Source of the DNA: Brachypodium distachyon
Taxonomy: Eukaryota; Streptophyta; Magnoliopsida; Poales; Poaceae
Assembly: GCF_000005505.3 (NCBI RefSeq)
Contig: NC_016133.3
Coordinates: 13,950,001-14,014,000, forward strand
Length of the DNA stretch: 64,000 nt
Direction: 5' to 3'
Position 1 is the first letter of the stretch. Each line of letters opens with the position of its first letter. Below the pieces are notes generated by a model, which was not told the DNA's origin, searched no databases, and saw nothing but the letters and a program-made list of their open reading frames with translations. Made by a program: the position numbers and the translations under genes. Of this stretch, positions 23,653-34,486 are shown in pieces.

Positions 23653-25781
23653 GAAGATTCCTCGCCGCGGCTCCTCCCCCACGCCCGGTCTCCGCCGTGC
23701 CGCCTCGATCTCCTATTCTCCTCTCCTCTCCCCGACCCGATCCCCGCCTCCGCTCTCTCCTCCTCTTTTCGGCGACTTTTTTTCCGGGGCTTCCGCTGCT
23801 TTTATCGCGGTTCCCTTCTCTTTGCTGAATGAGACACGACGCGGAGTAGGAGTGTTTATTTTTGGATTTGATGACGGTGTTGTTATTTAATCCGTGGATG
23901 GGTGGATTAATTACCCGAGATGAGATGTGGCATGCAGTTGCATCCATCCGTGATGCCGTGATGGCGACGGGACGGAGGAACGGGGTCAACGGAACGGAAC
24001 GGGGTTGAGGGATGCGCCCATCTGGGCTTGGGCCGAGGTAGTACGGTGGGATCCCGTGAGGCCGGCCGAACAGCGGGCGCGGGCAGCCAAGTTCTGGGTT
24101 ACCGTGGAGTAGTAAACGGTAAGCGCAAGCCTAGTAGCACGTTGGGTAGAAATGTAAAACACAGGAAACACGATGTCATTGTCTTGGAGAATAGCGTATT
24201 CTTGTATCGTCAAAAAAATTATGTGGTTAAAACTTCTTTCGAATACAACTAATGGTATATTTCTTGTGCGATACCATTTGTATTTCGTTGAATAGATGCT
24301 CCGGGGTTAGAAAAGTAAAACACAATACTTGGTACCATTTATCTCGTCAAACTCTTTGAGGTTGAATTAGACGACAGAGTTTCGATGGTTTGCAGACTAA
24401 CATGATGTTGCGAAAAGCCGCTCATGGCAATCCGTAACGCAAAAAAAAAGATGCTCCTTTGTTGACAAATACAAGGCGTATAAATGTCGATCAAATCAAA
24501 CTTTCTAGAGTTTAACCAAATTTGTAAAAAAGTTGGTTGCCAATATCTAAAATGCCGAATCAAAATCATTAAATCCGTCATGTTCCATACTATAGCAATT
24601 TGGTATAGTGGTTAGTATCTTTTACTATAAACTTGATCAAATTTTAGAAAAATTGTAGTTAACAACAAAAAATTATGCTACTGTAGTATCTTTCCACGTT
24701 TACCACATGGTTTATACACCGTAGTTTTGAAAGCCAACCATGCCACTGGTACTGCTACTGCTAGTACGGATCTGATAGCAGGTTCTTCGAAGAAAGATCT
24801 TGGTCAAAAGCTGAATCATCCGGAGGAGGATGTACTAGTAGGAGTACTGCGCACGTTCCCAGACCCAGTGACCCAAGCGAGCGAGCCTGAACCCGCACGG
24901 GATCCGGTCAAAGCTGCCCCCACCTCTTCTCTTCCGTTTCCGTTCGTGGCCCCCCTCCTCCTGGAAGCTACTACTCCTCCTAGTACTTGCCTCACCCCCC
25001 TGCATTCAAGATCGGAACGGAACGGGGCTACTCCGTACTACAGTACCCACCTACTGGGGTTGGGCGTGTGCTCGTGTGCATGCAGGATGCAGCCGCCGTT
25101 TGTGTACGACGGTGAATTGCAGATGGCAACTGCTTTGCTGCTACTAGCACTACCTGGGTCCATCCAATCGACGGACAGATATGGGCCACGCACGCATGTG
25201 CGGTTGCGATTTCACAGCTGTGTTGTGATGCTGGCTGTACAGTAACGGGAGGCTGGAGCAGAGGTTCATGTTATACGTACCGTGAAATGAACAAGGAGCG
25301 CTTAAAAAAAAGGATCATTTACCAAGTGGGATTGTCAACTCAAAGAATAGGAAAGAAATCCAATCCACGCTCGTAGTACTAGCGAATAATTTACCCTGTA
25401 GCGCTCACAATAAAGTCGTACATTGGCCTTAGCATGAGAACCTCGCTAAGAAAAATACTAAAAAGATGCGAAAAAGATATGAGAAAGAGATAAATCATTT
25501 TCTGTTTTTGAAGGATTTTTTTTGAAGGAAAAAACTAAAAAGTTGCGAAAGAGAAAGAGATAAATCATTTTCTTACTTTCTACGGAACATGATTCCAAGA
25601 AACCAAGTGGTATACTATCTTTTTTATCTACGCTTTTTTTAGATACTCAACTATATATATATCCCGGGTTGCTGATAGATTGATCCAGTGAATAAATTAA
25701 CAGTACATCTCATGCATACTAAATGGACAAAAATACTCAAATTAATGTTTCTCTTATAAATTGGACCTCTCAAATTTAGTA

Positions 25782-25905
25782 CTCCTGCGTCCAGCAAAAG
25801 ATGTATCAACTTTTACCAAATTTGAATGCATATATATACTAAGTCATATCTAGATTCATCCAATTTTTCACAAATTTGAGACAGATTTTGTGTGGACGGA
25901 GGAAG
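25782..25905. mobile_element. Stowaway MITE
   Basis: About 124 bp bounded by ACTCCTGCGTCCAGCAAAAG and its imperfect complement ending TGGACGGAGGAAG, with TA on both sides. Its internal CAAATTTGAATGCAT and ACTAAGTCATATCTAGA are typical of the grass family; a more degraded relative lies near 34 kb. Confidence 0.8.
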
Positions 25906-26507
25906 TACACAACTATACTAAATCAGCGACGACACTTGTTATGGATCGGATGGAGTAGATCATTGTCCATCAAAATATGCAATGGTAGGAGAAATTATTT
26001 AATGCTAAGGTATTTTCTAAGAGAGGGAACAGCGTGTTTCAGGATAGAAACACCAAAACTAGGAATGATAGTTTTGCAATGGAGTATATATATCGCTGCG
26101 GTTATCAACGCTAACTAGGTATCAGGTGGCTTGAACTCTTGGAGGATAGGGTTGTGTGTCCCCTGTGTTGATCGATTACTTTTCCTACTTTTGTGGCAAG
26201 TGGAATATAAGATTCTAAAATATCTAAAAATTACATATCTTTCTTTGTCCATGCTTTTTATATACCCTAACTTTTGGCATCCATATCCGTTGTCTTGTTG
26301 ACGTATGCATGTAGAGAAAATGGAGGCATCTCGTCATATTGAACAGACAATTTTAATGTTCATCTTGGGAAAACTAGACCCCTAATATTCAAGTCGATCT
26401 ATCACGGCTAGTTGTGATTTCTGACTTGTGAGATGGAGTACGCGGCAATTTTGGAGGGGCGAGTTGACATTAAGTAATAAGATCTTCGTGGGAGCAACCT
26501 CGGTTTA

Positions 26508-26509
26508 TA

Positions 26510-26592
<83 letters not shown>
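26508..26592. repeat. (TA)n(TG)36 microsatellite
   Basis: A short TA tract runs directly into 36 uninterrupted TG units (26521-26592). Any ORF across it encodes only Cys-Val or Thr-His repeats and is not a gene. Confidence 0.98.
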
Positions 26593-26593
<1 letters not shown>

Positions 26594-27288
26594 TTTGTCG
26601 AGGAGTGGTTAGTGATATCGCCAATAGAACCGAGAAATATTTAGACGGAACAATGAGGTTACAAGGCGTAGATCCTATGTTAGTTATCAACGTCCACAAG
26701 GTATCCTTAAAAAAAACTAATCCATGGATTTGATTGATGCGGATTATGGCAAGCAGATTAGCTGGGAGTTGAGCTAGAATCATTCGCCCACGTTGATCGA
26801 CATCCAGTATCTCCGAGCTTGCCAGCATCATCGGACTGGACTAATCATAGTATAATCCCAAGTCAATAAGTTGACCGGGCGCAAAATTGTTCTTAAAAGA
26901 TAGTTTCTGAAAATACAATATCACATGGCTCCTCCATTCCTTGCAATTAATCCTTTAACTAAAGCATAGTCGATGTTGAGCCGCATGACTTAATAGTTAA
27001 TAACACTCCACTGTACTTATCAGGTTGCTTTAGAATGTTCTTGCCACGTGCTTAGACAAAGCTTGTGGGTTCAGAAAAGCCCAAGGTACCAAGGAAAGGA
27101 GCGCCTTTCGGGAAAAGTAAAGCAGAAGAGAGGTGGGATACTATCTAATAGCCAGCTGCAGCACGTGCTCCTAGGCACTCTATGAGACTAAAATGTGAAC
27201 CTCCTTATAATAAAGTAGCACATTCTTATATCCATCTTATTATACATGCTAGCTATATGTTAGCTAAAGATGACATGGCAAAAACTTA

Positions 27289-27528
27289 GAGCATTTCTAA
27301 TGGTGGTTGATACTAAAATTCTTCTCTCCATTTTTTAATATGTTTTCTTTTTTCTTATTAATTTCTTTTTCTTGATGGGCCCACATGTCATCCTTTTTTG
27401 CGTCTTGGTATCCGTATAATACATGTTAATTCTTCAAGTAACCACTACTTAGATGTGATATTAATCTCTCTTCCACATTGATCATTTATTTCTTGGTATC
27501 CCTATAGTACCTCTTGTTGAGGATGCTC
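27289..27528. mobile_element. Tourist/PIF-Harbinger-like MITE
   Basis: A 240-bp element starts GAGCATTTCTAATGG and ends with the imperfect complement GAGGATGCTC. It is flanked by TTA at 27286-27288 and 27529-27531, the expected target duplication. The interior is non-coding. Confidence 0.75.
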
Positions 27529-30500
27529 TTATAGCCAGCAGCAAGCTAAACTATTATTCATAATCTTAGCTCTAAGTGCATATACCAGTACTCCTTTGGG
27601 AAGAGTACAGGATCTCGATCGAGCTTTCGGATGTCGCTAACTTGAAGGGAAAAAAAACTTGTTCTTTCTAATGACTCTGCTGCCCCAGTTTTTCTCTATC
27701 GGGCTGCTTTTGGGCTTTGGCATGTTAATGCTACAGGTTCAGGAGCTTAGTTTCGGCCCATTCAATTTCAAGGATTTTCCCAACGACAGCAGTAGCGGAC
27801 CTGCAGTAGCAACATGAAAAAATTCGACAATCAACAAACAGCATTAGCAGTCCGTCATTCAACAATAACAACCTTTTTAGTAGCAACAATCAACACTAAC
27901 AACAACGTTTAGCCAGGTATTGGATTTAATTTGGGCCTCTTTGGGCTCGCAAGTATGTATGCATTTTGGCCCATATATCAATTTCTCACGGGTTTGCGCA
28001 GGCTCCGGATTAACTCAAGGAGTGCTAGAATGGGTCTGTGCCAGTGAAACGTGACGGTTTCCAGTTTTGGCCCACGAATAACCATATCCAGTTTTCTAAA
28101 ACGGGCCGTTCGGTTACATGGAAATTGGAAAAGAACGAAAATCCTCTCAAAAAAGGAAAAGAACGAAAAGGATTGAGGATGAATTGAACTTCAATCCAAA
28201 TACTTCCCAAGACAGGGAGCCTGGCTTCAGGGGATGTTGACTTGCGACTCAGAAGCACATTAGGGTAGTGGTGTTTGATCCATGTTGTTTGCAACCCGTT
28301 TTCCTAGTCGGAAATATAGGTGCCGTTTGAGAACGCATTTTTTTCCAAACTTGCACTAAAACAGCGACAAGTATTTAGAAACGGAGGAAGAGTAATACTT
28401 TTATGTTTCCGTCATAATACTTTTATGTCAAAGGTAATTATATTAGTGACTTTATATATAATCAATGTGTTTTGAAAGTATCGTTGAATATAACTATCTA
28501 CTCTCCCTGTATTATTTTTTTCGCTAGCATATATGCATGTAAAAGATAACGGTCAAAAGATGCATATTAGGTACTGTGTCAAAGTCTAAATTGTAGCTAC
28601 ACAAACGGAAAGGAAGTACAGTATTTCCCAAAAAGCTCCAAGGGTTTCACCATCAGTCAGAAGCAAAGCTTCGCCACGAACAGGTCTAACCTAAACAAGT
28701 ACTTACTCGGTTCGTAATCAAATTCCCCCAAAGTACGGATGCCTATGATCGTCTAAATTAAACAGCCAAGAACCGGCGTACATCTAAGCACTTAAGACAA
28801 GCAACAACGGCAGGCTCCCTTTCTCTGGAGCTTGACAAATGGCGGACGCTCCACTTTACTTGCATATTTCAATACGAGAAATCTCCGGCCGCTAAAACTA
28901 ATCACCCGTTTGCAAGTCAAACCCATCCAAATTAAGGCGTAATCGACAGCATCTTTCCTTTTTCATACTACGGAGTACTAGCTAATGCAAAGCCTGCAGC
29001 TGAAACGACTAATTAATTTAATCAGACTTTTAAGCTAGCTGATCATCCTGGCTGGAGAATGCTAACTTCTTTTATTTTTGACTGTACATAAGAAGTATGC
29101 TAGCTTAATCGATCACTCGCCGCCGGAACCCAAGTTGCCTGCAGACATAATAATATTCTTCTATTATTGAGCGATGTGATGGCTCGAATATTTGAAACTG
29201 GAAAAGAAGAAGAAAAGAAAAGGATAAGACCGGCATCTCTCTCTCAAGGACCCTTTTGCACTTTGTCCTGCCCTTTTATGAAAATGCACAAGATACTATA
29301 CCGATGGTTCGATCCAAGATATTTTTTGGAATCTAATGAACAAAAGATAAACAAATGCAGCAGACCACTTTAGCTTCAAACAGGAGTTCTGAAAAAAATT
29401 ATGTCGAATCCATGGCAGATCTCTGGATCAAACAGAACAAAGAAATTAATCGAATTTTTTTTTTGCAATATTAGCAAAATCTAACTGCACCTTTTTCAGT
29501 ACTCCACAGAAATATATGAAGAAAAAGATGGTTGCATGAAGATCCACAGAAATATAGAAAAGTGACGGGGATAAAAATATCTGAGACAGCCTATAAAGTA
29601 CAATCCTATTGGATATAAAACGCACGTCGTTGCTACTTCTTTTCCTTTTTTCGACAAAAGAGGAATTTCAGACGATATTTGCAGGCACGCAGATTTGTCG
29701 AACCATATATAGCGTTCTTTGAAGCTATTATATATATACGGAAATAGGTTTCTTAAACGGACACATACGTGTAATATCTTATTTAGAACAAAATCCTCTA
29801 AGAGAAATCCAAAAGAAATCTCGAGAAGGCGCTCATGTGTGGATATTAATGATCATAGCTATGCCATTTTTGGATTAAGCGAAAAGAATATGTTGATTTG
29901 TATTCTCCATATATACACAATGACACGCATGGGAAGCTAAAAAAGCGCAACTTTATGTGTGCTTTAAAAATTGTCCTTTCTTTTCCTGCACATCCCACAA
30001 TAATGCAAAACTTTTGCAGTCACGCCCATATATATACACTTCAAGTACTCTAATAACAGGAATTCCACAATAATATGGATTTCTCCATCGATATCGTCTT
30101 TAGCTAATACGTAAAAGCTTTGAGCTTACGTTTCTTCTGTGTTTGGACTCTGGAGTCAATTAAGCATGGGATGATCCCCTCTTTTTTGGGTAAAAAAGGT
30201 TGCGGGGCATCAGTGCCACTAATGTACTTGATGCCCTTTCCATTGGCCTATAGCCGCCTAGGAACCACAATGTTTCCCTAGATACTATTTCTTGACGTGA
30301 CATCGTGCTATGCAACCGAATAAGCTTCGGGATTTTGTGGCGCAAATTAAGAGAATGATTTTGTGGACGATCTTCGAGTCCATCGTGATCCGATGTAGTT
30401 AGGGTTTTGAGGGTACCAATTAAGTCCAACCCTCCAATACATGTTTTTTTTGTTCTTGTGACGGGCTTGTATTAATTATATATAGTATAATAAGCGTGTT

Positions 30501-30778
30501 GCAGTGAGGTGGAGTGGCCAAACGAAGGATGTTGATGATGGCAGAAGTTGAAACATCGATATGATCAGCGGGAGATGATAATCTGAGCATCCAAAATCAA
30601 CAAGCTATATGAGATCGATGGACAAGATATGGAAGTCGAGTCACTGGGTACGGGTGCTAATGTGCTGGAATAAAAGCATGAGAAGGAAGGGTACACGTTA
30701 TCTTAAAATTAGCATGTGAGAATGATGTTTAAGGCGTGTTACGAGGAACATATGTATCGCAAATCAAAACGTATGCTA

Positions 30779-32633
30779 TCTCTGTTTCAAAATATAAGAC
30801 GTTTTGGTACGCCAAATAGGATTATAACATACAAAGACGTATTTGTTGGAAATATGCCCTAGAGGCAATAATAAATTTGTTATTATCATATTTCCTTGTT
30901 CTTGATAAATGTTTATTATTCATGCTATAATTGTATTAACAGGAAACTAAATACATGTGTGGATAAATAAACAAATACCGTGTCCTAATACGCCTCTACT
31001 AGATTAGCTCGTTGATTAAAAGATGGTTAAGGTTTTCTAACCATAGACATGTGTTGTCGTTTATTAACGAGGTCATATCATTAGAAGAATGATGTGATGG
31101 ACAGACCCAACCTAAGCATAACTTTTGATCGTGTCACTTAAGTTTAAATTGCTAATGCTTTCATTATGTCAAGTATCATTTCCTTAAACCATGAGATCAT
31201 GCCACTCTCTAGTACCGGAATAATACTTTGTGTACATCAACCGTCAACTCGTAACTAGGTGATCATAAAGGTGTTCTTCAGGTATCTCGAAAGGTGCTTG
31301 TTGGGTTGTATGGATCAAGACTAGGATTTGTCACTCCATGTGACGGAGAGATATCTCTAGGCCCTCTCGGTAATATAACATCCTAACGAGCTTGCAAGCA
31401 TGTGACTAATGTGTTTAGTCACGGGGATATTATATTGCGGCACAAGTAAAGAGAACTTGCCGGTAACGAGATTGAACTAGGTATGGTGATACCGACGATC
31501 AAATCTCGGGCAAGTAATATATCGCGAGACAGAGGGAATTGGATACCGGATTAATTGAATCCTTGACATCGTGGTTCAACCGATGAGATCTTCGTGGAAT
31601 ATGTGGGAACTATTATGGACATCCAGGTCCCGCTGTTGGTTATTGATATGATCATGTCCACATGTTCTCGAACCCGTAGGGTCACAAACTTAACGCTTAA
31701 TGTCGCTAGGGTTTGATGAGATAATAGATGGTGATATCGAATATTGATTCGGAGTCTCGGATGGGATCCAGGACATCACGAGGAGCTTCGGAATGGTCCG
31801 GAGATAAAGATTTATATAAGGAAAAGCTGTTTCAGGGTTCCGAAAAAGTTCGGGGTATTTTCGGTATTGACCGGGAATATTTTAGAAGGTTTCAAGAAGT
31901 TCTCAGAAGGTTCTGAAATGTTCCGGAATATTTCTGAGAATTTAATTGGGTTTCTATATGAATTAATTGAAGCAAATTTAAATAATTATCCCCTAATGGT
32001 CCTAGGCCCATTAGGAGAGAGGAAATGTGGGGGACTCCACCACGTGGTGGAAACCACCGTACGGTGGAGAACCACGTGCGTCGGGAGGCCGGGCAGAAGG
32101 AGGAATCCTTCCGGGACTCACCTAGCCGGCCCTAGCCTCTTCTTGGAGGAGGGGCAAATCCTGACCACCACCGCTATATAAATAGAGGGGAGGGGCAGGA
32201 GGAGAACACACCAAGCTCTCAGCTGGATCTCTCTCCCCTGAGCCCCTCTCCTTCTCTCCCGTGCGCAGCGAGTCCTGCCCGCAGAGCTCTCCACCATATC
32301 CTACACCATGCCGTCGTGCTGTCGGGATCTCGTCAACCTCTCCCCCTCGTCTTGCTGGATCAAGAAGTAGGAGACGACATCAAGCCGTACGTGTGGATAC
32401 CAATGAGGTGCCGTACGTTCGGCATTGAGATCGATCTCATCGAAAGTACCACTACGCCAACAACGATCCCGTGATCGTAATGCTTTGTGGTCTACGAGGG
32501 TATGATGGTCATTATACCTCTCGTCACTCACATCTAGTAGATATGATCTTGAGTTTTTTCCGCATTTTTCGTAGGAATTTTTTTATTTTTCATGCGACGA
32601 ACCCATCAGTATTATATTTTGAAACATCTGTGG
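30779..32633. mobile_element. Short MITE interrupted by the solo LTR
   Basis: The left piece (30779-30843) begins TCTCTGTTTCAAAATATAAG. The right piece (32614-32633), reversed, begins CCACAGATGTTTCAAAATAT. TA dinucleotides flank both outer ends (30777-30778 and 32634-32635). Removing the LTR and one target duplication leaves a palindromic element of about 85-90 bp with 25-30-bp inverted repeats, that is, a Stowaway-like MITE. Confidence 0.7.
30844..32608 (+). mobile_element. Solo LTR of a BARE/Angela-like Copia element
   Basis: It begins TGTTGGAAATATGCCC and ends CGACGAACCCATCA (1,765 bp), flanked by the perfect target duplication GTATT at 30839-30843 and 32609-32613. No primer site or internal region follows, so an element inserted and then recombined down to one LTR. 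The LTR promoter TATA (CTATATAAATAGAG) lies near 32174, pointing right toward the NF-YB gene. Confidence 0.95.
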
Positions 32634-32810
32634 TACTATTATATAGCAAAAAAGTGTAGCTTGTTGGTGTAAAATAGGTACCTGATGCCTTAATTAGACA
32701 AAGTAACTCTAGCTCCTACGATCCTTATAAATCGTATTGTAAGCTAAAAGCCAGAAACGCGTCGGCATCGATGCCGTCCTCCCACTCGCATCATCTCTTC
32801 TCTCCCACCC

Positions 32811-32817
32811 TTTAAAA
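32811..32817 (+). promoter_or_regulatory. TATA-like box of the NF-YB gene
   Basis: TTTAAAA lies 109 bp upstream of the start codon, followed by a CT- and CCATCCAT-rich leader typical of grass genes. Transcription would start around 32840. Only about 200 bp of host promoter remain between this box and the solo LTR. Confidence 0.5.
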
Positions 32818-32925
32818 CCACATCAACCCGCAGCTCCATCCATCCATAGACCATACCTCCTCCCCCACTCGATTGCTGCTACTGCAATTCTAGCTAGCGG
32901 CCGCGCACACATTAATCCGGACTCC

Positions 32926-33657
32926 ATGAAGAGGAAGAGCTACGGGCAGCAGCAGCTGAGCCCGGAGGGCAGCCCGCCGTCGGACAACGAGTCCGGCCTG
33001 GCAGCCACAATGGCAGCCGGCGGCATCGGCATCGGCGGCGACTCGCCTGCAAAAGAGCAAGACCGGTTCCTGCCGATCGCGAACGTGAGCCGCATCATGA
33101 AGCGGTCCCTGCCGGCGAACGCCAAGATCTCCAAGGAGGCCAAGGAGACGGTGCAGGAGTGCGTCTCGGAGTTCATCAGCTTCGTCACCGGCGAGGCCTC
33201 CGACAAGTGCCAGCGCGAGAAGCGCAAGACCATCAACGGCGACGACCTGCTCTGGGCCATGACCACGCTGGGATTCGAGGCCTACGTCGCGCCCCTCAAG
33301 GCCTACCTCGGCAGGTACCGGGAAGCCGAAGGCGAGAAGGCCGCCTCCGTGCAAGGCGGCGGCTGTGCGTCGAGGCATGGCGGCGGCGGAGACGATGACG
33401 CGAATTCGTCGCTGGTCTCTGTCGGTGGGTCGTCTGGAGTGCTGCAGAATCAGAATCAGGGGCAGGAAGGGGGGGATGTGGGGCTTATGATGGGGTTTGG
33501 TGCTGTTGGGACGGCGGCGATGTATTACGGGGCGGCGGGGAATAATGGGAGGAGGGCGTATGGTGGTGGAGGAGAAGGGTTTCAGCGGTTCGGCGGCGGC
33601 GATCAGGAGGAGAACAGCGCCGGCGGCGGTCACCTCCACCATGGCGTGCAATGGTAG
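32926..33657 (+). CDS. DTH8: NF-YB (HAP3) transcription factor, DTH8/Ghd8/LHD1 type
   Basis: A single exon encodes 243 aa. NF-YB is the histone-fold subunit that pairs with NF-YC and binds CCAAT boxes with NF-YA. In the DTH8/Ghd8 lineage it acts with CONSTANS-like proteins on flowering time and plant height. The histone-fold domain is at about 44-137: [20 protein letters not shown], then [20 protein letters not shown] and [19 protein letters not shown]. The sequence is of the non-LEC1 class. Assignment to DTH8 rests on the N-terminus ([19 protein letters not shown]), the exact [20 protein letters not shown] core and the tail HLHHGVQW, all as I remember from rice Ghd8. The C-terminal half is Gly-rich and low complexity. 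The stop follows GVQW directly, whereas I recall rice extending a few residues further. It is single-exon like its relatives. Confidence 0.93.
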   Translation: MKRKSYGQQQLSPEGSPPSDNESGLAATMAAGGIGIGGDSPAKEQDRFLPIANVSRIMKRSLPANAKISKEAKETVQECVSEFISFVTGEASDKCQREKRKTINGDDLLWAMTTLGFEAYVAPLKAYLGRYREAEGEKAASVQGGGCASRHGGGGDDDANSSLVSVGGSSGVLQNQNQGQEGGDVGLMMGFGAVGTAAMYYGAAGNNGRRAYGGGGEGFQRFGGGDQEENSAGGGHLHHGVQW

Positions 33658-33697
33658 TCAATTAGGAGAACAGCGCCGGCGGCGGTCACCTCCACCA
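33608..33697 (+). repeat. 34-bp direct duplication spanning the NF-YB stop codon
   Basis: AGGAGAACAGCGCCGGCGGC and the 14 following bases occur at 33608-33641 (coding) and again at 33664-33697 (after the stop), offset 56 bp. The duplication duplicates the last coding segment into the 3' untranslated region and may explain why the protein ends at GVQW. Confidence 0.95.
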
Positions 33698-33989
33698 GAA
33701 CGGAGATTAAGACTGAAGATGCTCGATATGCTGATCGCTGCTGCTTATTGTTGTTAGCTTACCAAAATGCCTTACAATTAGGAGAGTATTATAAGTGCCC
33801 TGATGATTCCGTTTTCTTACATGAGCTGGTTTAAATTACTGTAGTATATATTTGAGTTGCTTCCTGCCGTCCCGGCGCAATACTCTCTCTTGCATTTTCC
33901 CCTGCAATCCTAATCACGACATCGTCAGGCCTCTGAATTGAATATGGACTTTCTCTCTGGCTAGTATGCGAAAGACTGCTGATTTTTTA

Positions 33990-34100
33990 AGATATCTCCG
34001 GTTTGTCAAATTTTAAATGCATCTATAGACGTGACTTAGTACATAGATGCATTCAATTTCAGTCAAAATTGAGACATGTTTTGTTGGACCGAAGAAGTAT
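33990..34100. mobile_element. Degraded Stowaway MITE downstream of NF-YB
   Basis: The block with TTAAATGCATCTATAGACGT, GACTTAGTACATAGATGCAT and AAATTGAGACATGTTTTGTT matches the order of the MITE at 25.8 kb, but the terminal CTCCGTCC is worn (TCTCCGG and GGACCGAAG). Confidence 0.6.
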
Positions 34101-34486
34101 AAACATTTTACGATTTTTTTTCCGTAAACCAAAAACAAGATGCAAACGGATTAAGGTGTCATGTCCGTTCTTTTTCGATAGTGCTGGTGTACAAAACGAG
34201 AAAAACGCTGCTCGGCGAACATTTGAGCAATTCCTCTCATATCGTATTAACAGGCCTCGTGGGCGCCATTGACGGACATTTTTTCCCTCTCCGTTTGTGT
34301 CAATAGGCCTATTAGGCCAGTGGACCTTACTGGGCCGGGCCGGGGCAGTAAGTGCCCATCGTTAACATGTATACTTGGGCTGAAGTACGGAATTGTGTCA
34401 AGAAAATATTTTCGAGACGATGTTTTCCACTGAAGATACGATCTTTTCAGATACAAATGTCTATGGAATCGTTCACGCAAATCAAA

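Larger units (their letters stand above)
23980..30770. other. Intergenic region between SERK1 and the solo LTR
   Basis: About 6.8 kb lacks any gene I can support. It holds two MITEs, a long TG microsatellite, a MITE-end remnant (28350-28393) and many short AT-rich duplications. One of these, ACTAAAAAGWTGCGAAA followed by AGAGATAAATCATTTTCT, occurs at about 25456-25504 and 25538-25576. The longest ORF (24727-25245) has no recognisable domain, no splice support and a composition unlike the host genes nearby. Confidence 0.6.

Noticed and set aside
24727..25245. 172-codon open frame on the plus strand
   Set aside because: No domain, no signal, mixed low-complexity composition, no promoter or splice context; judged a chance ORF.
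26428..26733. ORFs across the TG microsatellite
   Set aside because: The translated repeat is an artefact of (TG)36.
29300..29325. GGTTCGATCC as a possible tRNA T-loop (also GTTCGAATC near 22856)
   Set aside because: No matching acceptor stem, D-loop or anticodon arm at the required distance upstream.
32301..32531. Minus-strand ORF at the right end of the solo LTR
   Set aside because: It lies wholly inside LTR sequence that is repeated at 8.9-9.2 kb.
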